Shown piece by piece: positions 1 to 10,860 of a stretch of DNA of 64,000 nt. The first letter of the stretch is position 1. Each line of letters starts with the position of its first letter. The notes below the pieces were generated by a model. It was not told the DNA's origin, did not search any database, and was given only the letters and a program-made list of their open reading frames with translations. Source of the DNA: Liolophura sinensis (lineage: Eukaryota; Mollusca; Polyplacophora; Chitonida; Chitonidae); contig NC_088297.1 of NCBI RefSeq assembly GCF_032854445.1, forward strand, positions 10,070,163 to 10,134,162. Direction: 5' to 3'. Both the position numbers and the translations under genes were made by a program.

Positions 1-906
1 AACAAGCATGAGCTGGACTAATGTAATTTAGACTGAGGAAAACATTTCATCTCTTGAGCAAACACCAATTATTTTATTTTCTGTTTTATGGATGAACTGA
101 ATTCATCTCACTTATTTTGCCCAATCTTACTCGGGTTTTTGTCGTGATTTTACGGTTCTTCAGGGTTTTCCAACTACATACATATGCGTTTAACAAATAC
201 AATTTCTGGGACAGTCAACACTTGCCAGTAACTTTATTTTTATGCCCCTCTGATATTGCAAAAAAATATCTTTCTGCCCGTAAAACAAAAACTTTAATTA
301 AACTTTTCTGAAGCCAGTTGTCCAATTTTTTTATATTTATAAAGTCATAATCTGTTTCAAAATAAACAGGTTGATTGTTTTTCTGTGTGTTATGTCCAAA
401 TATACCACATGTCAGTATGCAAGAGATAATACATGTCAATATGCAACAGATTCTACATGTCAATATGCAAAAGATTTCAGGAAAAAAAAAGAGTTTGCAT
501 CAGATTCTCATTCTGAAACCTGAATTTATTTTGCTTTAAAGTCAACATTTGATAGATTTTTATCAAGTGTTCAAAATCTCACCCTGAAGTGAAGAGAAAT
601 GTCTAAAGAATTTCAAAACACCAAACGAACATAATGAAAAAAAAAAAAAAAAATTAAATTCTTGTTACTTACACTTTGCTATGTCAGTATAACCAAATGC
701 TGTCAGAAACTTGCCTTGCTAATTCCTGCCAAAACAAAGAAAAAAACAGAAAAACACATTAACATCCTGGAGAGCTCAATGTGCTATGAATGATATAGTA
801 ATGATGTAACATGATACGCTAACCTGTACCAGCAATGCACATCTTGAATAATAAGACACTTGTCATGCTAAAAGCTCTAATAACCAAGAGGAAACAACAG
901 CAAAAA
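1..906. other. AT-rich noncoding flank
   Basis: No gene is recognised here. The stretch is AT-rich with A and T homopolymers, notably an A run near 636-652, and short open frames with no protein-like features. Apart from the small array at 407-478 it looks like unique spacer DNA. Confidence 0.7.
407..478. repeat. 24-bp tandem repeat, 3 units
   Basis: Three consecutive 24-bp units begin ACATGTCA and contain TATGCAA. They differ at a few positions, mostly in the last third of the unit. The array is too short and diverged to be called a satellite. Confidence 0.85.
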
Positions 907-910
907 GTCA

Positions 911-949
911 AAAAAAAAAAAAGAAAGAAACCCCCCCCCCCCCCCCCCC
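911..949. repeat. A-rich tract followed by C19 homopolymer
   Basis: An A-rich run with scattered G ends in an uninterrupted run of 19 C at 931-949. The open frames that cross it on both strands (Lys/Pro-rich on plus, Gly/Phe-rich on minus) are translations of the homopolymers, not genes. Confidence 0.9.
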
Positions 950-1099
950 ACATAAGCACCTTGAGGAATATTTCCTGTATACCGTGGCAGTCTGGCTCAG
1001 CTGATGCTCTGTATAAAATGATAGCTGGTATACACCAGACAGACCAGCTCACAAAAGGTACTAAAATGCTCAGTTACTCAGTTATCTCCCTTAGTCCAC

Positions 1100-2020
1100 T
1101 AGCTATGGACAGTCAAACTCGGTGTGCATATCACCATGGTGACTAAAGAGCCCGGACTCCCATCGATAGCTACCACCTTTACCAACGAGGCGTGAAATTT
1201 TTTGGATAAACAGATTATCTTTTTGAGGTCTGCGATGGGAGCGATGGCAAACAAAAGGGTAGGTGATGGGCAGCACGAAATAAATAAATGTTGTTTTAGG
1301 AGTTCATGCTTATATGGGTTCAAATGTGTAGCCAGGGACCAGCAGGGTGTGTGACAGCAAACAATAGCCCATTTAAAGCCCTCCCTGCCAGCGTTAACTG
1401 CTTGATGTGTTTTTTACTACCTTTCCATGAAATAAAGCGAACATTTAAATCAGCCATAAGCATGTTATTACAGGCGCCCCTGTCGCAGTTACGGCTCGAC
1501 ACGCTGTGCTTGTCAGGTTGCCAGTATCCATAGGGATGGAGTGAGAGCGGCGGGGTGAGCGCGGACAATGGTCAGCAGGAAAAGGGCGACCAATAAAGTA
1601 TCGGGCGAGAGGGATAACTAGGGTTGACAGTAGAAAACGAACAAGTGGATCAGAGAAAAAGCGAGCGGAGAAAATTGTCAAGTTCAATTCTGGGAGATGA
1701 GAATAATGGTATTTGATTTGGGGTATATAGGCTGAGGGTTTGAAAAGTACGAGGAAGGTGGGTGGGGGGAGATGGGGGGTGGGGGCGATAGCTGGGGCTT
1801 AAGTTAACCAATACTACAGTTAGATTATATATGACCCTCCATCGGCCTTAACACCGTGATCAATTCTTCCCGGTCTCGCTGGAGTCCGACAAAAGCCGTT
1901 ACTCTATATTACAGAGCGACGACTCAAAACTGTCAGAGCTAACCTCCTCGCACCTGAAATGATTTCTCCATCAAACGACGCGTGCCGACAATAAAACATT
2001 TCCCCTTAAAATAACAGAGT
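1100..2020. other. CpG-richer unique block, candidate regulatory DNA
   Basis: Compared with its flanks this block has more CpG and fewer homopolymers, for example around 1140-1200, 1490-1620 and 1850-1990. Short frames are open on both strands, but none resembles a known protein. One TGGTCA word lies at 1569-1574. The texture is that of a conserved noncoding element, but conservation cannot be seen from one sequence. Confidence 0.4.
1760..1785 (+). other. G-quadruplex motif
   Basis: Four G runs of 3, 6, 6 and 5 bases are separated by loops of 1, 4 and 1 bases on the plus strand. This fits the canonical G3+N1-7 rule. It lies inside the CpG-richer block. Confidence 0.8.
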
Positions 2021-3258
2021 TCAACATCAACATGTCAACTTGTGAAACACAGACTTTAGAGTACTAGTCAAAATCATAACACGTGAATCCCAAGATGAAA
2101 GCTTTAATTCTCACCCATATAAATCTAGCAGTGATAGCAACTTGAACATGTCCTATGACAGTAAAATTTACTTGATGATTTCATTGTTGTTTAACACCAC
2201 AGTGAAACGGAAGCAATTTTACAAACTTTTAGTTTGCTAACATGGTGATTTCATGGGGGAGGTTTTGTAAAGCTTGAAAGTCCGATGATCAAGTTAAATT
2301 AAAGTTGCATTTAAAAAACATGAAATACTATTAAAATTTAAATTTAAGTATCACATCAAGGTGAAGCAGAAAGTTTTGTTTACAGGATTGTTCAATAACA
2401 TTTGACTTGAACCTCTAAACCTTAATATATGAAAAATAAGAATCAGAAAGTGTGCACACAGCAATTCTTAAACATTGTAATTTCAAGTAAAAATAACTTG
2501 TTTTTTGGAAATTTAGCAAGTTTCCTCTCAAGCGAAACCCGTGTACAGCAGAATATGTCATATGAATGAATTACAATACACCACTAACAAAATGAAATGT
2601 TCAATGTGTTCAAAATAATCAATGTTAATTAAGTTTGGTTTCACTAGAATGTACATCGTTAAGTCCCGAAGCTAGTAAAGTCCAGCGTAAAGCAGAGCTT
2701 ACAGAGTCTATTTGATTACATGCCACTTTGTAGATGCAGGGAACTTGCCTTTACATTTTCTGAAAGCAAACTTCATTTGATTTTGGTCACATAAATTTCC
2801 CACACAAGAGCCACATATGTCATTAATTACAGCTAACCAGGCAAGGGGTTTTGATCATCAGGGTAAAGTTGCAAAACTAAACTCAGGGTTTCTTTTCTGC
2901 AGGGGACAGTGTGTAATTACAGTGTGTCCCTCTAGGGCAGAGTGCCTGTGGGTGGGGTGGGGTGGGGTGAGGTGGGGTGGGTTATGCAACACTCCCTAGG
3001 TTTTCATTATCCTGATTAATCAGTGCTAAACAGGCCTGGGAAAAGAATGAAACCTTGTAGTGTGCCTGAACATGTGGCCTAATATCAGCGTTATCTGTCT
3101 CCTTTTAACCAAATGCAGAAAACATAGCCTAAGTTAATTTGTTTTCCAGTTCCCACACCAGATATGACAGGGCTCATTTCATTGTTCACAAAGCAACAAT
3201 ATTCCAAAATGTCAAAACTAACTTATTTTTGTTCCAATAACTGCATCTGCAAACAGCC
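2021..3258. other. AT-rich unique spacer
   Basis: No gene, SINE or tandem array was seen apart from the G-rich tract at 2950-2981. Base composition returns to AT-rich and all frames are broken at short intervals. Confidence 0.6.
2950..2981 (+). other. G-quadruplex motif, GGGGT repeats
   Basis: Runs of 3-4 G are separated by single T bases, a (GGGGT)n-like array with one GA interruption. There are at least five G3+ runs on the plus strand. It is not a telomere repeat of the TTAGGG type. Confidence 0.85.
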
Positions 3259-3265
3259 ATGTATA

Positions 3266-3464
3266 TTTATTTATTTATTTAATTGGTGTTTTACGCCGTA
3301 CTCGAGAATATTTCACTTATACGACGACGGCCGCATTATGGTGGGAGGAAACTGGGCAGGGCCCGGTGGAAACCCACGGCCATCTGCAGGTTGCTGGCAG
3401 ACCTTCCCACTTACGGCTGGAGAGGAAGCCAGCACGAGCTGGACTTGAACTCACAACGACAGAA
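3266..3464 (-). mobile_element. tRNA-headed SINE, 5'-truncated copy
   Basis: Read on the minus strand the copy runs from the B-box region (GTGAGTTCAAGTCC near 3441-3454) through the SINE body to an AAATAAATAAAT tail next to 3266. The A-box half of the tRNA-like head is missing. The 7-mer ATGTATA at 3259-3265 and 3465-3471 may be a target-site duplication. Open frames in it on either strand are SINE translations. Confidence 0.9.
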
Positions 3465-4436
3465 ATGTATAATACAAAGAAGTTTTTATGCAGTATTCAA
3501 GAGTCGTATTTGCATTCACTTCAAATGTTCAAAACAAAAGTTTAAAAGAAATAAACAGGTGAAGCCTATTTTACATAATTAGTATTAAATTAATTAAACT
3601 TGCTATCTAGTACAAACATCCTAATGAGGTGTAATCGTGTGGAGAAATAATTCAGAAAAATTCAAACGACTTGCACATTTTTTTTTATCAGTTTCAAGCG
3701 CAAATAAACACAAAAATTTATTGCCTTCTACAATAAACAAGCAACCCCATAACTAAACTAAAAACATTAACACCACATACACTGTACAGCCTAAAAATCT
3801 GATACAAAATCTGTGACTACCTTTCACACCCATTCTACTTCCTTAGCCATGCTGTAAATTTTGTGGGACAAATTTATGCCGTTTCAAACTGATATATCAG
3901 GAGACAATTAACGGAAACAACTCAGTATGTGACTGGCATCAATGCCGAGGACTTTCTACCAATCAATGCCCTGCTGGTGATATCTTCTTGCTCGCAAATT
4001 TGATTAGCTGGATCAATACAACTCTCTGTTAAATCCTCAGTCACAGAATGGTCTGCTAATTGATAGCTAGTTTCATCAAAACATTGCTTTGTTAATGAGC
4101 TCCTTTCGCAGTTTTTCCAAATCCCTCTTGACGTATATAGAACCAGTAAAGCGCTGCCTGCACTAAAACAAATGTAGCTTTACAAGATGGCTTACGGAAT
4201 TCCTGCGAGTCGCTAATTAAACCACTTTCACAAAAATTGCTGACTTTCCTAGGAGAAATGTTCCAAAGCGATCCAGCCCATGAAGGAACACAGAAAATAT
4301 TTATTGTTGTTTGGGGACTCGTAGAAAGAGACATAAGCTTTCTATGTTTCAATCAACATTCAGTAAAATACTTTGTGCATCTGAAATTCAAAAGACTTTC
4401 AGAAATTGTTGTGCAGGAAATTTTATCATCTACTTG

Positions 4437-4580
4437 ATGGCTGCGAAATACCACAGACCATACCGAAGAATTTTCCATTTATAAGGTGTTATAGTTTTAT
4501 AAATGGAAGACTCTGGAGTGCCTGAATGAGAAAACCACAGACCTTTGGCAAATTACTGAATAACTTCCCAACTATATCTC
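4437..4580 (+). repeat. Possible diverged family D repeat fragment
   Basis: The segment around ACCACAGA(C/T)CTTTGGCAA (near 4543-4561) closely matches the 3' flank of the family D copy at 33400-33720 (near 33641-33659). Similarity outside that core is weak, so this is either a fragment of the same family or a short shared word. Confidence 0.35.
4473..4508. repeat. Perfect 12-bp inverted repeat
   Basis: TTCCATTTATAA at 4473-4484 is the exact reverse complement of TTATAAATGGAA at 4497-4508, with a 12-base loop. The stem is AT-rich. It could be a small palindromic transposon remnant or a chance hairpin. Confidence 0.85.
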
Positions 4581-7427
4581 AAAGTGGTCAAGGTTTGCAC
4601 GTTTTTTTTTTGTTTTTTTTTTATCCTTCACAGTAAAATCGGCCAGCTGTGGGTTAAATTCACAACCGCTAAATTAGTTGCATAAATCTGAATTCTTACC
4701 TGATGATCTCAACTGAAAACACCTGCAGTTGGATGCAGCTTAGATGCATTCCGTAGATGTCATCCAAGGGACTCAAAGCCATACCTGATCTCCAAAACTA
4801 CGCAGACCTTCTGTTTCATTGGAAATTATATGTGCAAATAATAGACCCATAGAAACAAAGCACACATGGTGTGGGTCGGCGGTTTACATTCAAGTGGTTG
4901 CATGTGTTCAAATCTGGCGATAAATCAAAGCTCAGGTCCTGAAACATGTTGCAACTAAGTGCTGTCCCAGGGCAATGCATGTCAATATTTGTGTGCCATA
5001 TTTTTTGGTCATTTGGAACAATAAAATGTATGTGAATAAGGCATTATGGCCATATACATACTGACTGGATTGGATTGTCTCTTAACGATTTATTCTAATT
5101 ACAGCTTTAAGTGTACAAAAGACATAATGTTCTGATGGTTGACCTCCTCTGTGAGATAGGCCATGATGTACATTATACAGCAGTAGTAAAATATCACCTC
5201 ACCCCCCCCCGAGAATTACTAAAAGATAATTTATCAAAGCACCTTTTTGATACGAACTGACGTTTGAAACCAGCAACCCTTGTATTTAATTCCTCATTAG
5301 GGCCCTGTGCAAAGCATGCAACAGACACAAAATCAAAACTCGACTAATAGATTTTCAATATCTTCATGAATGCATGAATATTTTTGAGATCAAAAGCCTT
5401 GATACATTTAAAATCTATATTCGTAGATCTAATCTCTGTAATTGACACGAGTAGATATCAGCACATTTGACTATCGCACTTGTATCAGATATCGCCAGTT
5501 TTGTTTTTACCTGGAGGCTATGCAATATATTCTAACATAAAACAGATAAGAGCCTGTGTCGGGTTCAAATATAAAGCATTTCTGGAAAAATCCAGTACTT
5601 AATACACGGGAATAATATAACTGACGCACATGTCACAGGTAACACATCCTAAACTTATCTGCATATAAAAGCAGCAACCTCTGGTAAAATTGACGTCATG
5701 GGGAAGACTTTATGGCATATTTAGGTTTAATTAGTGAGGACTGAATGTGCAAATTTCTCGATGAAATAAATTTCGATCACACATTGAACTATGTTTCTGG
5801 ACTGCCTACCCTACTGCAGTTTACAAGATGTACAAAACATCTAGCCTGTTTTACCACAACTAGCATAATCAACAGGACATCAACAATTTACAACAGGAAT
5901 ATTTGTCCTGTTTTAATTATAGAGACAATATTGAGTAATTAGTTGTTAGGTTACAGAGAGGACAACTCCGACCGAATGAATTAATGAATTAAAGAATGAA
6001 AAGCAATAAAAACTGAAATATTTCGACAAAATATATCCTTCTTCAAAATAGTTCTGCACTGAAGCCACCCCAAAACACGATCATTGTTCACTCGTTTTTC
6101 GCTGCTGTAAAATATGTAAAAACCATACAAGAAACAAAGACGGAAAACCAGTTATTTTGACCGATCTTCATTGTTCACAAATTTGCCAGAGGCTACTGAA
6201 AAGACTAATCCAAAATCAATTTATAACCCACAATTTTACAGCCCCTTGGTACCAACTAAAACATACCTCACTCAACACTATAGCTTAAAATTCATACCAA
6301 CCCGTTAATTAGAAACAGGGACTTTGTGGCTACACACGTATGTTTTCAAGACTAAGAATAACGCAATCGTAAATACACAAATAGCTTTACGTGTCCTCTT
6401 GAATCACATTTATCATCGTATCTGTAATCTTTCCGATCCACATGTGATCGTTTCATCATAGATATGTCGACCAACCACAATCCTTTGCCAGGCTGTTTTA
6501 AAGGTTAAAACTTTATCGGCTGCCAGATGTCATGCTGCCAGCCCTAGACAGTGATCACAATGTTCAATACCTTGACCTCTGTGGACAGGTTACATAACAC
6601 GATGCATGGGCTCTGTCCCAAACCTCTTTGTCCCCTATCTCTCTGATAAGTGCTTCAAAATACGAGACCATGGTCAGCTACCCCAGGCCCTCACCCCCCA
6701 GTCATTTTTCTCTCCCTCTCCGTGCATATCGACTTGGACTGGACATAAGCAGCAGTACAAACTGACCATGTTTGAATTAAAAGTGTAATACTTGTGCCTC
6801 ATTTCCGCCACTCATATCTCCATTGCCATATACAGTGAAAAATTCATCAGTATACATACCATCAAAAAACAATGAAGTAAATAAATAAATAAATAAATAC
6901 ATTTACAGTATAGCACAAATGTATTCTCAAATTTGATGAAAACTTGCTCAAAAACAATCTAATCTGCGAGCCAAGTCTGTTCAAATTTAAAGACACCTTG
7001 ATAATAAACAAAATTACTATGATCAAATCTGTGTGCAAAGTCTGTTCAATTTGCTAATGCATGCGTTAATTATAAACAGCAAGCCTTGCACAAAATGTTA
7101 AACTCAAAAAGTATACTCACGATGCAATATATCCCGTTGCAAACGCCAGCACCCGTTCCAGTTCAAAAATACAATATTTCTGCTCGCATGGTTTTAAAAG
7201 GCAGATATGAAAGTGACTGCGTCAACTCTACTGGTATGCATCAAAATGAAGCAACGGTGTTTGCTGGGCAACAAAGCGCAGTTTACAAATTAAAAAGGGT
7301 TGGGGGGAAATCCCTCAGTCTGGGAACTCATTTATATCTATATTGATTGGGAGACTGAATCGAGTCACGCCTAAGCTAAGCACGGGGTAAATTACTATCA
7401 GTCTCTGGTAAACGAGATGCCTCTTAG

Positions 7428-7437
7428 CTGTCAATCA
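7428..7437 (-). promoter_or_regulatory. PBX-MEIS/PREP consensus site
   Basis: The plus strand reads CTGTCAATCA, whose reverse complement TGATTGACAG is the canonical composite site for PBX with MEIS or PREP homeodomain partners. The match is 10 of 10. About 0.1 such matches are expected in a window this size. Occupancy is inference. Confidence 0.5.
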
Positions 7438-7468
7438 ACCAGAGTGTTACATCACTGCTCTTGATTGG

Positions 7469-7852
7469 TTGTTTGTTGAGCTAGCCAGGGGAGAGGGAAT
7501 GGCTGCCTTCAATGAAACATGCATGAGGATTGTTGGTTGGAAAAATGAGCCGTTAAGGACTTTCTGCCAGTCCCACTCTGTTTTGTCGATATCAAACTGC
7601 GCCTCCCCCAGACGAAGACGGACAGTTCCGCCTCTTCCAGTCAGGTTCCGTCAGCCAGCCAATGATTTGTGGGCCTACCGTCTTTCGAGACAAATGAACA
7701 TCTCTCCTCGCTTGTTTCGCTATCTCACGGAAAACACCAGGGTTTTATTTCAGAGGCTCATTACCTTCGCCAAATGTGATCAATTTTTCATCAATTTCAA
7801 TCGGGCTCACGTGGTTAGAAGAGTCAAGCCGCCTCAAATAAATATATCTTGA
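7469..7852 (+). other. Unassigned 127-codon open frame in unique DNA
   Basis: The frame runs from ATG to TGA without repeats and translates to a basic peptide with an Arg-rich patch about residues 48-60. I recognise no domain, signal peptide or membrane segment. It sits in a CpG-richer block, so stop codons are rarer by composition, and no flanking exon structure is evident. It is kept as a candidate only. Confidence 0.12.
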
Positions 7853-8060
7853 GGACGACCACTGTTTGCTTTAGCCCGGGACCTTTGGATGGTGCCCACT
7901 TTTTAACATGACCAGTTTGCCAAGAAGAGGGCGAGGGTAAAGGAAACTTTTCTACATTCTGTAGAGTGTTTTTATAGACGAAGCCCTCCGTGCGAGCCCT
8001 CTCCACCCCTTAGGCAGTCTTTCAAACTCAACCAGCTCCCTCAATTACAAGTTGGCAAAC

Positions 8061-8700
8061 ACAGTTATTGGCCAGGCCATCTTTTTGTCTGACCATTTTC
8101 AAAGTAGTTTGGCCGGAGAGGAAGAGAGAGAGCTATAAGGAGCGTTCTGCAGTGCTCAATTCTGGCCAGCTGGCAGGATGTCCAGAAAAACAAAACAAAG
8201 GTCATGAGGACAAAGGGCATTAGGCAGTCATTTGACCCCTTGGATCATCCCTTTATCTGTTTGGCTGACCTATGGCATGGATTTAAAGAATAACCATTAA
8301 GGGGGAAGAGCCTCAGAGATACCCTTGTGCCCCAGTACACAATACCCCAAAGACATGTTGACCACACCACAAAGTTTCCGCTTGACTGAAACCCAGCAAT
8401 TGGCGCGAGGCACCAATGAAGATATGTGGTTAAACCTTTTGCAAGGAATTTTTGTTGTTTTGTTGAGGCTAATTTCTCTTTAGGTTGTGAATTGAAGGGG
8501 AGCAGTTGACTGGACAATGGTCAGCACAAGATGACCACTGCTAATAGGGCCTGGTTTGTATATGGAGTTTAACTAGCGGCGTGTGCCCCACACGCGTCCT
8601 TGATAAGATCTTGGACAATGGCGGCTGACCAGCCCACCCAGGGCAGATGAAAAGCGTTAAAGGTAATCAAAGGATTGGGCACAATGGTCAGCTTGCCACT
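8061..8700. other. Unique block with a cluster of TGACCA/TGGTCA words
   Basis: TGACCA or TGGTCA occurs near 8085, 8336, 8518, 8532, 8627 and 8683. The flanking bases differ each time, so these are not copies of a repeat. No gene is recognised. Confidence 0.45.
8518..8545 (+). promoter_or_regulatory. Composite motif, copy 1
   Basis: TGGTCAGCACA at 8518-8528 is followed three bases later by TGACCACTGCTAAT at 8532-8545. Both halves recur in the same order and strand at 10527-10580 with a longer gap. The outer words TGGTCA and TGACCA are inverted relative to each other. Regulatory function is inference. Confidence 0.35.
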
Positions 8701-10360
8701 CTCTCTGGGTACAAATTTAATTTACATTTATTTAGAATCAAAGAATCTTCCAGATATCTAAATCCCTGGATAACATCCACCACATTATAGTGGACAAGAC
8801 AAATGTTGGCAGATTTCACTAAAATATACCAGACAAATTGGTTTTGCCTGTATGGAAGGCTTCTTAAACTGGAACCAACTAATTTGGACACCGAGGTTAA
8901 GTTAGAACATTTATATAAAAAAAAAGGAAAAAAAATACCAACACACATCCATGAGAGGACAAAGGAAAAAAATCTCTTTAAATCTAATGTTTTCAGTCGA
9001 CTGTAAACACTCTTCAAGAACAATGATAAATGTGATTATCATATTTTACATATTTTTGTTCAAATATCTTTCCAGCTTTGGTGTCAACCAGCAGCAATGG
9101 ACACACAAAAATACGAGATACAAAAATTGTAGATGGCATATCAGTGAATTCAGTTAAAAACAGTTTAACATGTTGATACCTTGGTTGTTTTAAAAATCTG
9201 CAAGTCAGAAGTTAGTTTAACAATTACTTGAAAAAAAATGGCAACAGAACTAAATGGGTTCGACATTACCACTGCCATAGCTAAGCGAGTTAACACGAAA
9301 TAAATAAATAAAGAAATAAACAAAAGTGTCCTAAACGCTTGATGAATAAAAATGACACGACAACTAAGTGTGTGCTAAAACACTCAATACAGGCCAATTT
9401 TGAGAAGACTTAAGCTGTTTTGATCAATATAATTCCAAGAGGTGAGAGAGCTACGATCAAGAGTGTGGGGACAAAGGTGTGGTGATTGTCGGCACACTCC
9501 TGTGTCAGCGAAACTGAAAACCCATCACCTCTTCTAATAAGGATAATGAGGAAAAAAGCTGTCATCATCTGCCTGTCGGCTTTGTCGGGTGTTAAGCTCT
9601 AGTCTCTGGATGAAGCGCCCCACGACTCATGCAGGGTGACCCTTAACCTTTTAGTGGCAGGACGACAACACCACTAAATGCTGATCTGGACAGAGAGGCC
9701 AATGCTATAAGCAAGAAGCACAACGTTTTTATAAAATGTTGACAGTTTTCTTCTCGTTGTCATTTCTCTATTTTGGTTTTTATGAGTGCCTATAAACTTT
9801 GTTATACATGTACCACAAATCACTTATAAAATTTCACGAACTTTTTTTGCCAGTGGTTTGCTCTGTTAAACAAACTGTAGTACGTACATTAGCCAATCAA
9901 AAGTCAGGGGAAGTTCAATATGATTTACTACACATCACAAAAATTTCACTGATGTGAATTTTAGTACAGCGGGATCAGTCATCCATGAAATTACCGGTTT
10001 ACTGTACTTGATCGATCAATCAAAGGCTGACATGCCATTAATCTACACCAGCAATGTAGTCGCACTTGCATTAAGGTACACATAACCAAATATGGACGAA
10101 TTTTTGTGTTCAGTTGCTTAGCTTAAAGCGGTGTTAATATCCAATGTAAAACATACAACACTAATATATGTAAACACAAAAACTGTACTCAATTCAGAAT
10201 TTTTAAAATGGAAGAGGAAGAAACCCTTGAATCTAGCTACTAAGAAATCCCCAAAATTATGCATGCTTTTACGGACTCTTTAAACAAACACATCAAAGGT
10301 CTTCAGAATCGGAAGAACATAAATCCTGTGTGTTCAAGATGATCATCAAGATTTTCTGAG
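8701..10360. other. AT-rich spacer with a small mixed-composition patch
   Basis: No gene is seen. Overlapping short frames near 8690-9150 are AT-rich and unremarkable. The patch at 9420-9670 has mixed composition and carries a DR1-like site. AAATAAATAAAT at 9298-9320 may be an old SINE tail. Confidence 0.55.
9637..9649 (-). promoter_or_regulatory. DR1-like nuclear receptor site
   Basis: The minus strand reads AGGTTAAGGGTCA, two AGGTCA-type half-sites in direct repeat with one spacer base. It departs from AGGTCAAAGGTCA at two positions. HNF4 and RXR-type receptors bind this class; use here is inference. Confidence 0.3.
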
Positions 10361-10860
10361 AAAACGTAATTCTTGAGGAAAATGGAGCACGGCTGGCAGC
10401 AAACATGTAACTTTAGAAACGGTCAGTCGGGAGAGAAAATGAAGTGTAGGGAGGGAACTAAAGAGGATGTAATTCCAAAGGGTGTTCTGAGAGCGACCGG
10501 CCAGTCTCGGTCAGTACCGCGGACTGTGGTCAGCACACGCAGGCTTGACATCAGATACTTCTCTTCTGACCACTGCTAATCAGGGAGGGTCAGGGGTCCC
10601 GGTATCACCAGCCACAAGCTCCAGCCAGACGACCATTGGATAGCCGACCTCCATCAAAAATCAAATTTTCTACATTTAAATTGTTTGCTTTCATTTCCTT
10701 GAGCAAGTTTTGCTCCCAGCTAATCCAGACTGGAGAGCGGCAGACGGGTGGTTAAGCTTTACCCATGATTCCACACAAACATGATTAGAAACTAACCTTT
10801 TGGTCAGTGCTGATGGTCAAGTATCAGTGGCCATTCTACGTTCAGTCTTACACAATCTAT
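10361..10860. other. Unique block with TGACCA/TGGTCA words
   Basis: The block has mixed composition with CpG near 10490-10545 and several TGGTCA/TGACCA words (10527, 10567, and two near 10802-10818). No gene is recognised. It resembles the 8.1-8.7 kb block in vocabulary but not in alignable sequence outside the composite motif. Confidence 0.45.
10527..10580 (+). promoter_or_regulatory. Composite motif, copy 2
   Basis: TGGTCAGCACA at 10527-10537 and TGACCACTGCTAAT at 10567-10580 repeat the two halves found at 8518-8545 exactly, with 29 instead of 3 intervening bases. Conserved halves with a variable spacer argue against a simple duplicated segment. Confidence 0.35.

Larger units (their letters stand above)
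3472..7380. other. Long AT-rich noncoding stretch
   Basis: No gene is recognised in these 3.9 kb. The stretch holds T runs near 4604-4621, a C9 run at 5202-5210, a perfect hairpin at 4473-4508, and an AAAT-repeat tract near 6876-6900 that may be an old SINE tail. A few TGACCA/TGGTCA words occur at 4585-4590, 6671-6676 and 6763-6768. Confidence 0.6.
7381..8060. other. CpG-richer unique block, candidate regulatory DNA
   Basis: Base composition shifts to mixed with frequent CpG (7600-7720, 7975-8000) and no simple repeats. It opens with a perfect PBX-MEIS type site and two ATTGG (inverted CCAAT) words near 7460. A 127-codon open frame lies inside it. It could be a promoter-proximal region, an enhancer or a noncoding exon. 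Confidence 0.4.

Noticed and set aside
2950-2981. Interstitial telomere repeat
   Set aside because: The unit is GGGGT-like, not TTAGGG, and is short and interrupted.
7469-7852. Calling the 127-codon frame a gene
   Set aside because: No domain, splice or promoter evidence; CpG-richer composition alone lowers stop frequency. Listed only as an unassigned frame.
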